Assembly: GCF_020184175.1 (NCBI RefSeq)
Contig: NC_065533.1
Coordinates: 47,034,351-47,098,350 of the forward strand
From: Aphis gossypii
Lineage: Eukaryota; Arthropoda; Insecta; Hemiptera; Aphididae
DNA length: 64,000 nt
Direction: 5' to 3'
Numbering within the stretch: position 1 is the stretch's first letter; every line of letters starts with the position of its first letter. The position numbers and the translations under genes are program-made. The notes below the pieces were generated by a model. It ran no database searches, was not told the DNA's origin, and saw only the letters and a program-made list of their open reading frames with translations. Shown here piece after piece: positions 11,152 through 22,360 of the stretch.

Positions 11152-13255
11152 TTAAGGTACATGATTTGTCATAGTGTCATACTTGGTATGAATATTATAA
11201 AATACTTTTTGTAAAAATAACCATATATTCTCTGATTCGTGTGGATATTCAACATTAAAAACATGAAAAATTATGAAGCAAACATCAAATGCTTTTAAAA
11301 TTGTAAAAGTCATGTATTTGACTGTATCAAAATATATTAAAATTTGATTAGGATCGAATAATGTACCAACAATTAGTATACATGGTTGGATAGGGCCTTC
11401 TTTCTGCGTCATTTTTTTTAAAAAGGGCTTCCATTTCTGATGCTGTTTAGTAATTTTAATAATTGAATTTTGAGAATCTTTGATCCCATATTTGATATAA
11501 TATTTTTTTCCATTCTCGTCTCTTGTTACTTTCCTCGATGTAGGAATTAACACACTGTGTATTGTGTAACAAGTACATTATTATCAGAAATTTTGAATCT
11601 GAAAATACGATAACTTAATAAATGATTAGCTGAATGGTATATAAAATGTAATCTAATATATAAAATGCTGACTATTGTGAATAATAATAGTACCATTAGC
11701 ATACCTACTCGGTAGGTATTTATTTCATACTTTAAAATGTTATTCCATTTTAATTAATAAATTATGTAGTACCTAGGTACCTATATAATACTATATATTA
11801 TACTGGTTTTATCTATTAAATTGTGAAATTGTATTGGCACCAAAATTTAAACAAATCATGATAATTTAACAAGTACCCTCAATAACATTCATTATATATT
11901 ATGATGTTTGTTATAATGAGCATCTGAAAGTGACTGAATATTTAAATTTGTAGTTAGGTTCCTAATAAACTAATAAACTAAATAATTTTTTTAACTCTAA
12001 TTTGTGGAGTACTTACAATTGGATAAATTTGGTGTATTTTTTAATTTTTTATAATAATTTTTCTTCAACAATCTTTTATCCGTTCATCCAGTATCTTAAT
12101 GAGTTTTGAAGAAGCTTCTTCAAATTTTGTTATAAAACAACTGTAGCTGCTATATATTTTGTGAAAGTCAATATCTATCTAAAATTAAAAAAACAAATTT
12201 TATTAATTTTTTTTAATTAAATATTATTATTCATTAGATACTTTAGTGCCTGTGTCTAAAACCTACCTACTATATATTATCTATAACCTCATAACAAAAT
12301 TAAAAAAAAAACTTGGATAAGTACCCAAATTGTTTTGACGTTGTTATTATTATTGAAAAAAAATTAGTAATAAATTGTTCTTAATATTAATATCACTAAT
12401 TTATTAACAAGAGAAGGCTGCTAGGTATTTAGCTTAAAAATATCTACTGTTATATGAATATTAAGTCAATTTTAATTGTAATTAATGTAATAAATCCAGT
12501 AGATTATACCTATAACAATAAAATATTTCAGATCAAAAAACACAAAAATATTAGATACTTATCTTGAAAAATCTACTGATTCAATAAAAAAGATGAGAAA
12601 ATTAAAAAAATTGTATGTATCTTATTTTGTGTAATGGTTGTTTTTATTGTATTGATTTGAATTAATTTAAATTTAAAATTGTATTTGTAACAGAAACTTA
12701 CAAGCTTATATCCCATTGGTTTAGTATAATGTTACCATTTATTAAATATTTCTGCAGTATTATATTTTGTAATAAACTGTAGCTTATAGTTTATTGTTTT
12801 TCTCCAAATCTCCTCAATTTCTGGCCATGTCATATCATGATTAGATAAATAGTTTGCAACATTTTCTGATTTTATTTCAATTTCTTAAAAATATAATAGC
12901 CAAAAAGTGAAACAATTTATTAATACTGTTGTTTTAAAAATACTAAGAGATACTATATAATATAATGATAGTAAAATTAATTAATTAATATTACCTAATG
13001 GTATTTGTAAATTGTCTATTGTACGAGTCAATTTTGTTTTTGATGTACTTGGCTCTTTTTCTATAGCTGGTATTAATCCATTTTGGCCTCATACAGCGTA
13101 TAGTGTTAAAATATTTACAATATAATTTGCCTTTTAGACTTTTGTTAATGACATCCTTAAGAAAATATATATCCTGAAAAGTGAACCATTTTATAATTTT
13201 GTTTTTATATTTTAAAGAATTTACTTCATATTAAAAATGTTATTAGGGTTAATAT
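11152..13255 (-). pseudogene. Partial second gene of a two-gene DNA transposon (minus-strand copy)
   Basis: This is the reverse complement of about 62030-64000, continuing into what lies beyond the window end. Exon remnants read on the minus strand: a block with EKEPNTSKTKLTPTIDNLQ (near 13010-13080), one with MTWPEIEEIWRKTINYK (near 12770-12840), one with FEEASSKLIKILDER (near 12080-12130), and a last open exon 11152-11553 of about 133 residues with GIKDSQNSIIK, LFDPNQILIYFD and VEYPHESENIWLFLQKVFY. The last part resembles an uncharacterised protein common in aphid, hydra and fish transposons. Compared with the right copy, a 7-bp insertion lies just before the last exon's conserved start (LIPTSRKVTRD), so the frame is broken. 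Similarity to the right copy ends abruptly near 13255, so the 5' exons are missing. Confidence 0.7.
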
Positions 13256-13289
13256 ACTTTTTGAAATAGTTATTGTCTCAAGAATCTTA

Positions 13290-13955
13290 AAAAATAATTA
13301 TTTAATATTTACTAATTTTTAGTGTCGGTATTTATTTTAAATAATAACATTTATCCGTTTTATCATTAACAGTTATCAGTTTATCACTATATATATACGT
13401 CCGAACACTCCGAACATAAATTTATTATGTTAATGTTACGGACGTACATAGGTATATACGGCTAAATTGCATTAAACTCTTTTAATTAATATATATTGTC
13501 AATTTGTTAAGAATATAAAAAATTTTAAAATTTTAAAAATGTAAATTATAATTATAATTTAATACCTTGATATTTGTTACAATTTTTTTATACGTCGTTA
13601 TATAATATTAATAGTCAATTCGTTTAAAATATAAAACAAATTGTAAAATAATAATCATATAATACTTGATAAATACTCATATACTTATGACATACAACAA
13701 AAACTTATCCGATAGGTATATAATATAATTGTTGTACTTCAAGGTATTATAAATGTTACTTAACAGAAGACCGGATTTACAGTACGTTTTTAAATTTTTT
13801 ATATGTAAAGTTCATGGCGTGCGCAGGACTTAGTGGTAGGTGTTGCTGAAAATTATATATTACTTATAAGTCAATACATATTATTTATTTGATTAATACA
13901 AAAATGTAATGTATTTTATACAATAGGTACGTCATTACATATTATTACAGTGCTA
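13290..13955 (+). repeat. Direct repeat, copy 2 (partner 9590-9950)
   Basis: This is the same block series as 9590-9950, with added internal sequence around 13560-13900. The end block gtacgtcattacatattattaca matches gtcattacctattattatta of the left copy. It is non-coding. Confidence 0.65.
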
Positions 13956-14640
13956 GACGACTTTTGTAATGTTAGGTACTTATTTTGTAAATTTTAACTA
14001 CTACCTACCTGCGTTACTATTTGAAGTTAGAAAAAATAAAAATTGTGAGTGTTTGCAGCTCACAGGTGTTGCATACTCTGTAACACCGGTGCGCATGCCT
14101 ATAGTAGAGTTAGTCCTATGAGTTTGCCAATTTAAAAGTGATGAAATATTTCCTTTATTTTTTTTCACTTTGGATAGTTTTTGTTTTTTATTTCCCATTT
14201 TACCAAAATATTATAAATAAAACAAATCACGTTTTATAAAAACAAAATCTAAGTGATTAAAAAGTGCGTACAAATCTTACTATTTTACACTAACGAAAAA
14301 ATACACATACCAATTTTAAGTGTAGTGATGACGTGAGGCAAAGTTCAAATGAACAATATTTCATATTTTCATGTTATATTATTATATTATTTTCATTCAT
14401 ACCAAATTATCAATATACGCAAGATATTAAATATCTTACTATACATTTTATAATTATACCGTAGTAATACCTAGAATAGTATAATTACGATTTATAATCT
14501 ATCTATCGCAGACCGTGGCATGCGATATGGGTGAAGGAATGGTAGTGGCAGAGGAACTCTTCCGCATGCGGTATGCGCACGTATAAGTCACTGTCGCGCG
14601 CATGAACGATCTAGAACGTGTGTTTTCTTTTACTAAAACT
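13956..14640. other. Non-coding sequence with a short CG-richer patch
   Basis: No gene is supported; the 65-residue minus-strand frame at 14001-14198 has no recognised domain. The patch at 14510-14620 is less AT-rich (cgcagaccgtggcatgcg, gtcgcgcgcatgaacg) and may be the outer part of the fold-back repeat that follows. Confidence 0.4.
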
Positions 14641-14645
14641 ATGTA

Positions 14646-14955
14646 TTTTTATTCCATCATACTGATCGATGTAGTAATGCGATAATACTTTTTAAAACTG
14701 ATTTGAATTCGTTATGATGTCTACTTGAGATCGGTCAGTTTACATTTTAAGATTTATAATTTATATTCCGAATAATCAACGTTTAAAAATGCCGAAATTT
14801 CAAAATAATCAAACAAAGTTTTTAGTCGTTAGAGGGGTGAAATTGAGAAAAATAGACTGACCCATCTCAAGAAGACATAATAACAAATTCAAATCAGTTT
14901 TAAAAAGTATTAACGCATTACTACATCGATCAGTATATGAAGGAATAAAAATTGG
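14646..14955. mobile_element. Fold-back (long inverted repeat) element
   Basis: Two arms of about 100 bp are near-perfect inverted copies: 14646-14745 (tttttattccatcatactga ... gagatcggtcagttta) and about 14850-14955 (agactgacccatctcaag ... ggaataaaaa). A loop of about 105 bp separates them. Weaker inverted similarity continues outward (ttttactaaaac versus gttttggctaaaa). RNA from it would form a long hairpin. The family is not recognised. Confidence 0.7.
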
Positions 14956-15054
14956 ATGTTTTGGCTAAAATAATTGTCCGCCACCGATCCCCTTAATACA
15001 CAATAGGTATAATTTTATTTTATTTATAAATCCTGTTTAAGTATTTTTTTTAAA

Positions 15055-15133
15055 CTATTTTTTGGTGACCCTACTTTATAATTATTGGCCTTCCATTGGC
15101 GCTACCTAGCAAAAAATCCTGGCGCCGCCACTG
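15055..15133 (-). mobile_element. hAT-like element end fragment (TIR cagtggcggcgcc)
   Basis: Read on the minus strand from 15133, the sequence begins cagtggcggcgccaggattt. This has the form of the cagtggcg termini of other hAT-type elements in this window. The opposite terminus was not found, so this is a truncated copy. A second such end (cagtggcgactcgtgggtgc on the minus strand) starts at 15311. Confidence 0.4.
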
Positions 15134-15311
15134 TTTTAAGTAAAAATTGTATTGTTTTTAATTTTAATTAGTTCAACATATCGAATTGTGCTCATAATAT
15201 AATAAATATTAAATTAAATTACATTTAATTTGATTATTTGTTATACCTATGACTACAGGTATTATATTTAATGTCACATCCCCACCATCAGCACCCACGA
15301 GTCGCCACTGA

Positions 15312-17700
15312 ATAGCATCATCTCTAAATGCAAAGAAAAATTACTTAAAATGATTAGAAATATCTGAAGAAGTTTCAGCGAATAAATATTTAACCTACAA
15401 GCACTCATCAAGTAAACTGAAATCTTTTTAAATTCAAATGTATTATTGATTTCTAACATACCACTATACATACAACTGCTACAGTGAGTCAAGTAAGATG
15501 AATACTCAACACAAGGTCTCAGTCATCAGTATAGCAGCTCCAATTGATATATACCGATATAAAAAAAGTAAAAGTACCTATATACTTTCACGAAAAAAAA
15601 TGATACAATAAAAAGTTTCATATAAAAGTTCTTGAGCCACATAAATCATAATTGGTTGCATTTAACATAGTTACATTTTTGGTTCATGCGATCCATTTGA
15701 GGGAAAAACGATAAAATTAATAAAAAATTAAATTGGACAACCGAGCGTTTTGTATGACTTTAAATAATGAATATTATAATTCGAGTACCTAGGTAGGTAT
15801 ATATGCTACATAATTACATAAAACAAGATGAGTATCTGAATCAAATAAGTAAAAATTAATAATCTGTTTATTTTGAATTAACGCAAGTATAATTGATACT
15901 ACGGCGATTTGTTTTTGTTATTTACGATAAATATATAAAATAAACATAAATCGATGAAATCAAATGCCACCGGAGAATAAACTTTCCATTTATCTTTTGT
16001 ACAACAAAATTACCTTGAATTTGTCATGACATAAAATATAGTACTAGAACGTGAAACGTTTAATTTATATATCAAAATTATGCACAAGAGATATTCGTAC
16101 GATTTATCAAATCGCATACATTAAAGATTATATATACCTACCTATAACAAAAAAAAAGTGTATTCTATTTATTTATTGTTAAATTTATAATACCTCATAT
16201 TATAATATATTGCTTAAAATTAAAACTATTAATAAATGATTGTGATAATCTCTAGCTTTTTCAACGATTGATATTATTTTATTGTTCTAATAAATGCACG
16301 TAATAATTTAATATTAATTGTTTGGAATACATTTTTAGATTAATAATAAATTATGTGAATAATTTTTATACCCATTATATCACAATTATTGTTTTTATCA
16401 TTCTCATCATATTTTATCCTTCTAAAAAATTAAATACAAAACAATAAGATTATGTTACATTCAATGAAAAATAAAATATTCATAATTTATAATTAGTTTA
16501 ATTTAGCGGAATTTACAAACAAATTAAAAACATGGATATTTAAAGAATATAAACCTCTAATGATAAAACAATATTTTTAAAACGACGAACAGTCATTACG
16601 AATTTATATTGAAAAAAAAAACAATAATAATTAACTTGAATATAAGAAAAATATGTTTGACTATACAATTATAATAATACTTAATATTGTGTATAAAGCG
16701 TATATTATAAATAATTATCAATTTATTACATAACTGAATATTAATAACTTCTCATACTAATAAATTAATTTTTTTTACATCAAAATAATTTTAAAATTCT
16801 AAAATTTTTAAAGAAAAAATTGTTATTTTTTTGTTGAAATATCTTGTAAAAATACTTTTAATATTTTTACATTTAATGTCTATGTAAAAAGTCTAGTTAA
16901 TGAAGTTTTACCATATTATTCTCAAGCCACCATAAAAACACTTAATAGTAACCTTGTATTCAATTTTTTATTCTTGGTAAAATTATTAGCTTTTTCAGTT
17001 TTAACCATAAAAAAAAAAATGTTTTAAATGTTCATGATTTTAACAATTTCATGCAACAAAATAAATAAAAAAATATATAATAACTTCAAACTTGTATAAA
17101 ATTAATTTAAATTGTGGATTTTTGATTTGTCTTTAAATCAATTTAAGAAAATTGAAGTACAAAAAAGTGTTGTATTACGACTTATAATTTTTTTAGTGAA
17201 AAATAATTGATATCAACATTTATAACTAAACTAATTAGAAAATTCCAAATGAATTATATAATCGCTTAAAATAATAATATATATAATATATATATATGCA
17301 TACAAATGACACATAAAAAAAAAGAAAAGTTACAATAAAATATTATGTACAATAAATTTATTTGGTCACCATGTTAAGTACAGCTTGTGGTGAAGGTAAG
17401 AGGTTCTTAAATTAGTCGTTATATTGAAATATTATTATAATATACAGTAGTAATAAAAACATGTGGGATTTAACAATACAGAATAGTGTTGGATTAAATT
17501 TAATACAATAACAAATATAATTATGACATGACAATTATAGATTTATTGGTGGTAATTGTGTTATATAAAATATCTTTACAATGTGAAAAATAAAATTAAT
17601 TAAATCATTATGTTACTTAAAGAAGTAGTTAAAATAACTATTTAAAATATGGATAATATATAACACTTAAAATAAATAAAGTTAAGAAAATTATTAATAT
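15312..17700. other. Gene-free AT-rich sequence
   Basis: Nothing coding or repeat-bounded could be supported. There are long A/T homopolymers and AT microsatellite at about 17278-17297. Confidence 0.5.
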
Positions 17701-17724
17701 TGATTTCCAAGTTTCTACAAAAAG

Positions 17725-18323
17725 TTATTTTGTATAATTTAAGCCACTTTTGGTACCAAAATGCTTATTACAAATTGGAGCATTTATATTGATATTTTTT
17801 TTGAGCATAGTATTATAGTTATGATAACATTTTGCAAAATATTTTTTATGCTTAAAAGCTAATAGTAGGGTACATTTGTCAAGCAATTTATTAAAAATGA
17901 GTATATTAAATTCCTTATACAAAAAATTCAGTATTTGTAAAATAAGGCAGATTTAAAATAAACTAAATAATCTTATTCATAATAACTCCAACTTTGTGTA
18001 AATGCATATTGTAAATGCTTCCTTATATCTCTATCCCATAATATGTAATAACTGATTGTACAAAAGATAAAAATAAATATAACCCTTAATTGCAGTTAGT
18101 TAAATATGAATCGAAAATCATTAAATACAAAAAAAAATTTACGGCTAAGTCGTTCAATATAATTAATATGTGTCAACCATTTTAGTCGGGAATCAATGAA
18201 TAGCCCAAGATATTTGATTGAGTCGATTCTTTCGATATTTAAACAATCGCAGTTATTATATTTGTATTTTGTTAACATGACAAAGTGAGCTATGTAAACA
18301 TAATTTCCTTTTAATATTAACAT
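17725..18323 (-). pseudogene. Non-LTR retrotransposon (LINE) reverse-transcriptase remnant
   Basis: On the minus strand, 18096-18323 encodes IERIDSIKYLGLFIDSRLKW followed by LTHINYIERLSRK. This is the signature after the catalytic fingers of LINE reverse transcriptases (KYLG..iD..l.W..Hi). Downstream, around 17940-18080, broken frames still read as the C-terminal region (QSVITYYGIEI, with stops). 17725-17922 reads EFNILIFNKLLDKCTLLLAF and ends with ICNKHFGTKSGLNY, typical of the RT C-terminus. The polymerase active-site part and endonuclease are absent. Several stops show it is dead. Confidence 0.75.
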
Positions 18324-18330
18324 TTGTATT

Positions 18331-19590
18331 CTGAATATTAAAGATAATATATTTAGATTTTTATAGGTTTATTTATTTTGATAATGGTTTCTGATGTATA
18401 TATTAGGAGTGCTTGAGTAGGAACTGAATGAAAGGTTCATTATGTTAAATGTTCAGTAATTCTATGTCCACATAGCCATATATTGAACTGATCTTATGTG
18501 CTATTACAGTACAGTACACTAACATATTATCACACTTTCACCAATCCATATGCTACTGCTCTAGTAGAATGTATACATGTAATCTATAAATCATCAGCTA
18601 TTATATGATGGTAGCATATAAATTACATTCGAAAAATAGAGAACTTATATGACATCCTGAAAGTTGTAATTTTTATATTACTTGAATGGCCAAACTTCAT
18701 GTACCCGAGCTGCTTCACATTCCTCTTGAAACTTATTGACAATAGCCGAGTGACACTCCTTAATCGGCCAGTACTCCTAATCAATATTGTATAGAAGTGT
18801 GGTTAAAATCTATGTCTTGAATAAATAATTTTTGTTTGCGTTCTCTCATTTTAGAGTTGAATGTATGCACACGATTTGAGATTAGTTATCACTAACAAAA
18901 CCGGCTATACTGAGTATATTGCATAATTGACATATTTCTAGACCAGCATTTAAAAGTTAATTGGACCCATAAAATAAAACCAGAAGTGTTCCCCTGTTTT
19001 ATTGAGATGAACACATGTCATAATCTTGTCATACGTGACTGTATCCTATATAAGACTGAAACAACGGTTGTTATTTAATTATTTGAGAAAATCTGATCAC
19101 GTTTTATTAGAATATATAATATCCAACAAATAACGGTGTTAGGTACTATCTGTAACAGCTACATGTTAACATAATATTATGAATATATTAAAGCTATCCA
19201 GTATCCAGATACTCTTCTAAAAGTTGAATAGAAAATACGAATTTCTACTTTGTTGCACGGTAAATGTTGATTGACATTGTCATTGAAAATGTCACTATAT
19301 AAAAAATATAAATAAAAATAATTCACCATGAATAACATTTTTTAATGATAATAAAACGACTAGAATCATTATTCTTCGTTAAAATATCTTGTCTCGTCCA
19401 AATATCTGTAATAATATGCTCTCGTAATACTAGTGAGCAGCAATCTTAAATATAACAAATTAATAAAGAAAGGACTGATTGTCAAGTGCATATGATAGGA
19501 AGTCGGTAATCCACAAAAATCTTCCTTAACCATCAAAAAACTGTATAATCCATAATGTTAAGTCATATATAATTTAAAAATCGACATATT
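18331..19590. other. Gene-free AT-rich sequence
   Basis: No gene, RNA or bounded element was recognised in this stretch. Confidence 0.45.
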
Positions 19591-19599
19591 GTATTTGTA

Positions 19600-19910
19600 A
19601 TCATAAAACAGTGAATTCTTAAAAAAAAAAAATAATTGGCCACAAAAAAATTAAAAATAATGTGTATATCACAAAAAAATTTAAATAAATAGGACACAAA
19701 ATTAAAATATTTATAAAAAAAAATAATTTTGTCATAAACCATCAGATATGGCTTTCTTATATATAATGCCAGCGGCATAAAACACAAAAATTTTAAATTG
19801 CATTAATCATAAAACAGTGAATTCTTAGAAAAAAAAAAAAATTAAAAATAATGTATATCACAAAAAAATTCAAATACATAGGACTCAAAGTTAAAATATT
19901 TTGTACTAAT
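19600..19910 (+). repeat. Tandem duplication (about 205-bp period) downstream of the HP1-like gene
   Basis: Blocks aatcataaaacagtgaattc, aaaaataatgtgtatatcac and aaattaaaatattt at about 19600-19715 recur in the same order at about 19804-19905 (aatcataaaacagtgaattc, aaaaataatgtatatcac). The stretch lies just past the stop codon of the minus-strand gene ending at 19970, so it may be in that gene's 3' untranslated region. Confidence 0.65.
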
Positions 19911-19969
19911 AAAAAAGGTGTTTAATTAAATTATCACTATTTGTTTATACATGGGCATAAAGATATTAA

Positions 19970-21880
19970 TTACGTTTTTTTAGAGGAGTGAATAAAACAG
20001 ATTCTTTTTTCAAAAAACTGGATGGCTATTTGAGGACTTCTTTTATAGACTTCCTTTGCCTCCACTAAATCAGCTTCCCCATCAATTGAATTTTTCCATT
20101 CAATTAAAAACATTAATTTACCATTCTTCTCGGTTGCTCCAACAATGTGATCAGGTTCAAGCCCACGATCATAACCAACCTTTTTTTTATTATCTTCATA
20201 AAAATGTGGATCGGTACCCAAATCAACAACCTCCTGATTAATTTCATTTTCTGGCACATCATCACTGTAAAAAAAAAAATTATAATTAGTAACTACTTGT
20301 AAATAGTGTTTATGGATTTTATTTTGTAAATCTAAATTATGATGAATTCATTTTTATTTTCTAAATATTTTTACCTAGTTATACTGGAAACAAAAATTAA
20401 ACTTTTCAATCATGGTAGATAGTACTATAGTCTGTACCAAAAAGGAATGCACCGTGTTAGTGCATCTAAATTAACCGCAAAGACCCACTGGCTGAGTTTA
20501 TCCGCTCTGTCATTGGTCGCGTTTTATCATGCGAGAGTTTTGACAAATTTTCATGCGCCGCCTGGTGCACTCTTATTTGGTACAAACTATAGGTACCTAA
20601 ATTGTTTTAAAAAATACAAATACTGTTTTGTTTTAATTTTGTTCTCTATATGGACCCAGCATAAGAATACTGTTGCTATGTAGTATGCATTAAAATATAA
20701 ACCAATTTATTGACTAATGTGAGTGGTACCTATTTGAATTTGTACACACCATAAATCGATGCCTTTGTATTACTTTATGGTCGGTAACCTACATAAATTA
20801 CTATTTAGCTCAAATTCTTGAACATCAGTACATCACCACACAAGACAAATTAAGTCTACTAAATAGTAAATATAGATGAGAATACCTTTTAGATTATAAC
20901 CAATATATTACGATATATCAATACAATATCACAATATATAATAATATATTATTATATATCGGTCAATACTCGATTTATATAAGCTTATCTTTATATTATC
21001 ACCAACTTCAACAGTGATCCTTACAGATATATAAAAGAACTAGATAGCCGATTTCATATACATTATAGGAGGGCATGAATCATGCCACCATATATGAAGC
21101 TAACAATGGTTACATCGTTTATAACGATAACACATCATACAAGAATTGCTAATTATTAAAATAATAAATTAATTCATAATTAATAACAATTTGAAATTTG
21201 TCTTTGGTATATGGAAATTTGAAATTATTAAACATTACAAATATCCCAGTAAACAACATCTTAGGTGTGAAATTGGGCACAAACGATAATGCTGTTTAAC
21301 AAAGTATTTAATTTATTTCTTACTCAAGAGATGAGTTACTAGAGATGTAAAAAAATAGCAAAAGTTAATTCTTAAAAACAAATTTCAAATGTTTGTTGTT
21401 ATTATGAAATATGAATAATATGATATGAATATTTTCTGTGATAAGAATATAAGATGTACGGTGTAAACATTGTCGAGCACGTGTTTATTTAACTCGAGAT
21501 GATAATAATAATAATAATAATAAGCAGTGCGCGCCAAAAATGATAATTGATTACTATTCACTAATGTTATGATTTATTATTATTATTATTTACCATCATA
21601 TTGATACTTTATAATTTATATTTTATTACCTAGAGCTTGTAGGGCCTGCGACGTTCAAGTCTGGTACAACATCCACTGGGTCCACAGCTGCGGCAGAGAC
21701 GTCGTCGTCGTTTTCGGACGATACCTCAACTTCCATCGACTGCGACGAGCTGAGGGCTACACCGTTCAATGACGATGGTTGTTCAGGTAACGCAGTAGCA
21801 GCGGCGTCGTCCTTTGGCGACTGTGCGTTATAGTCGTCGAGACCGTTCACGGGAACTACGGTATTCAAATCGACGGACAT
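19970..21880 (-). CDS. HP1-like chromoshadow-domain protein without chromodomain (2 exons)
   Basis: Exon 1 is 21880-21630 (251 nt, start MSVDLNTVVPV) and ends at donor gtaata. Exon 2 is 20264-19970 (295 nt) and follows a polypyrimidine tract plus acceptor cag. The phases join exactly (AG|T, Ser), giving 181 residues. Residues 1 to about 110 are acidic, Ser/Asp/Ala-rich and probably disordered. The C-terminal part (YDRGLEPDHIVGATEKNGKL, then MFLIEWKNSIDGEADLVEAK, then SPQIAIQFFEKRI) is a clear chromo shadow domain. In HP1 proteins this domain dimerises and binds PxVxL partners in heterochromatin. Canonical HP1 also has an N-terminal H3K9me-reading chromodomain; I see none in exon 1 or the 1.36-kb intron. 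The protein may therefore dimerise with or compete with true HP1 without binding methylated H3 itself (inference). An in-frame ATG 20 codons upstream (21940) is less likely as the start. An unseen extra exon is the main alternative. Confidence 0.8.
20428..20589. mobile_element. Tc1/mariner-like MITE in the HP1-like gene intron
   Basis: The terminal inverted repeats are tagtctgtaccaaaaaggaa (from 20428) and the complement of ttatttggtacaaacta (to 20589). They continue inward to tgcacc/ggtgca. TA dinucleotides flank the element (20426-20427 and 20590-20591). It is 162 bp and non-coding. Confidence 0.65.
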
Positions 21881-22360
21881 GGCTGTCGGTGATTTTCTGC
21901 AGTTATGAAAATACGCACGTGTGAGTGTGAGCGTGTACAATAGAAGACGGCTGTCGTTGCACTAAAACGGTAACAAAAAAATAAATTATTAGAGTTTGCA
22001 AATATTGTCGTTTTAATTCGAAAAATATTCTATGTAATAATTATTACCGTTCGATGGACGATGACACGGAGAGCAGAGTCGGACGTGAGTACGTGACGAG
22101 CGGACAGGAAACGAGTGCTGACGACGGACAACTACTCCGGTCGGCGTGCGCGAAAGCAATGTGCGAGCTGCGAGCATGACCGTCCGACGGTGGTGGTGGA
22201 TAGAATATTGTAGATAATCCAGAAGCCGGTTTATCTGTATATTTTGGCGGTGGGGTGATAAGTGTCTCGCCACCGAACGAACGATGAGTTGGGTGGTCAG
22301 TGGGTCGGGTGGTCGGGAGGTCGGTGGGTCGGTGGGTTAGCGAGTGGGGTAGTGCGGGGT
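21881..22360 (-). promoter_or_regulatory. CpG-rich 5' region of the HP1-like gene
   Basis: Immediately upstream of the minus-strand start at 21880, the sequence changes from AT-rich to CpG-rich (gtcggacgtgagtacgtgac, ccggtcggcgtgcgcgaaag) and carries a ggtcggtgggt-type tandem (22290-22340). This fits a 5' untranslated region and broad promoter. Short reading frames in it (for example 22013-22273 minus) look fortuitous. A GATA-repeat-like (ATA)n microsatellite lies within the first intron at about 21501-21524. Confidence 0.5.
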
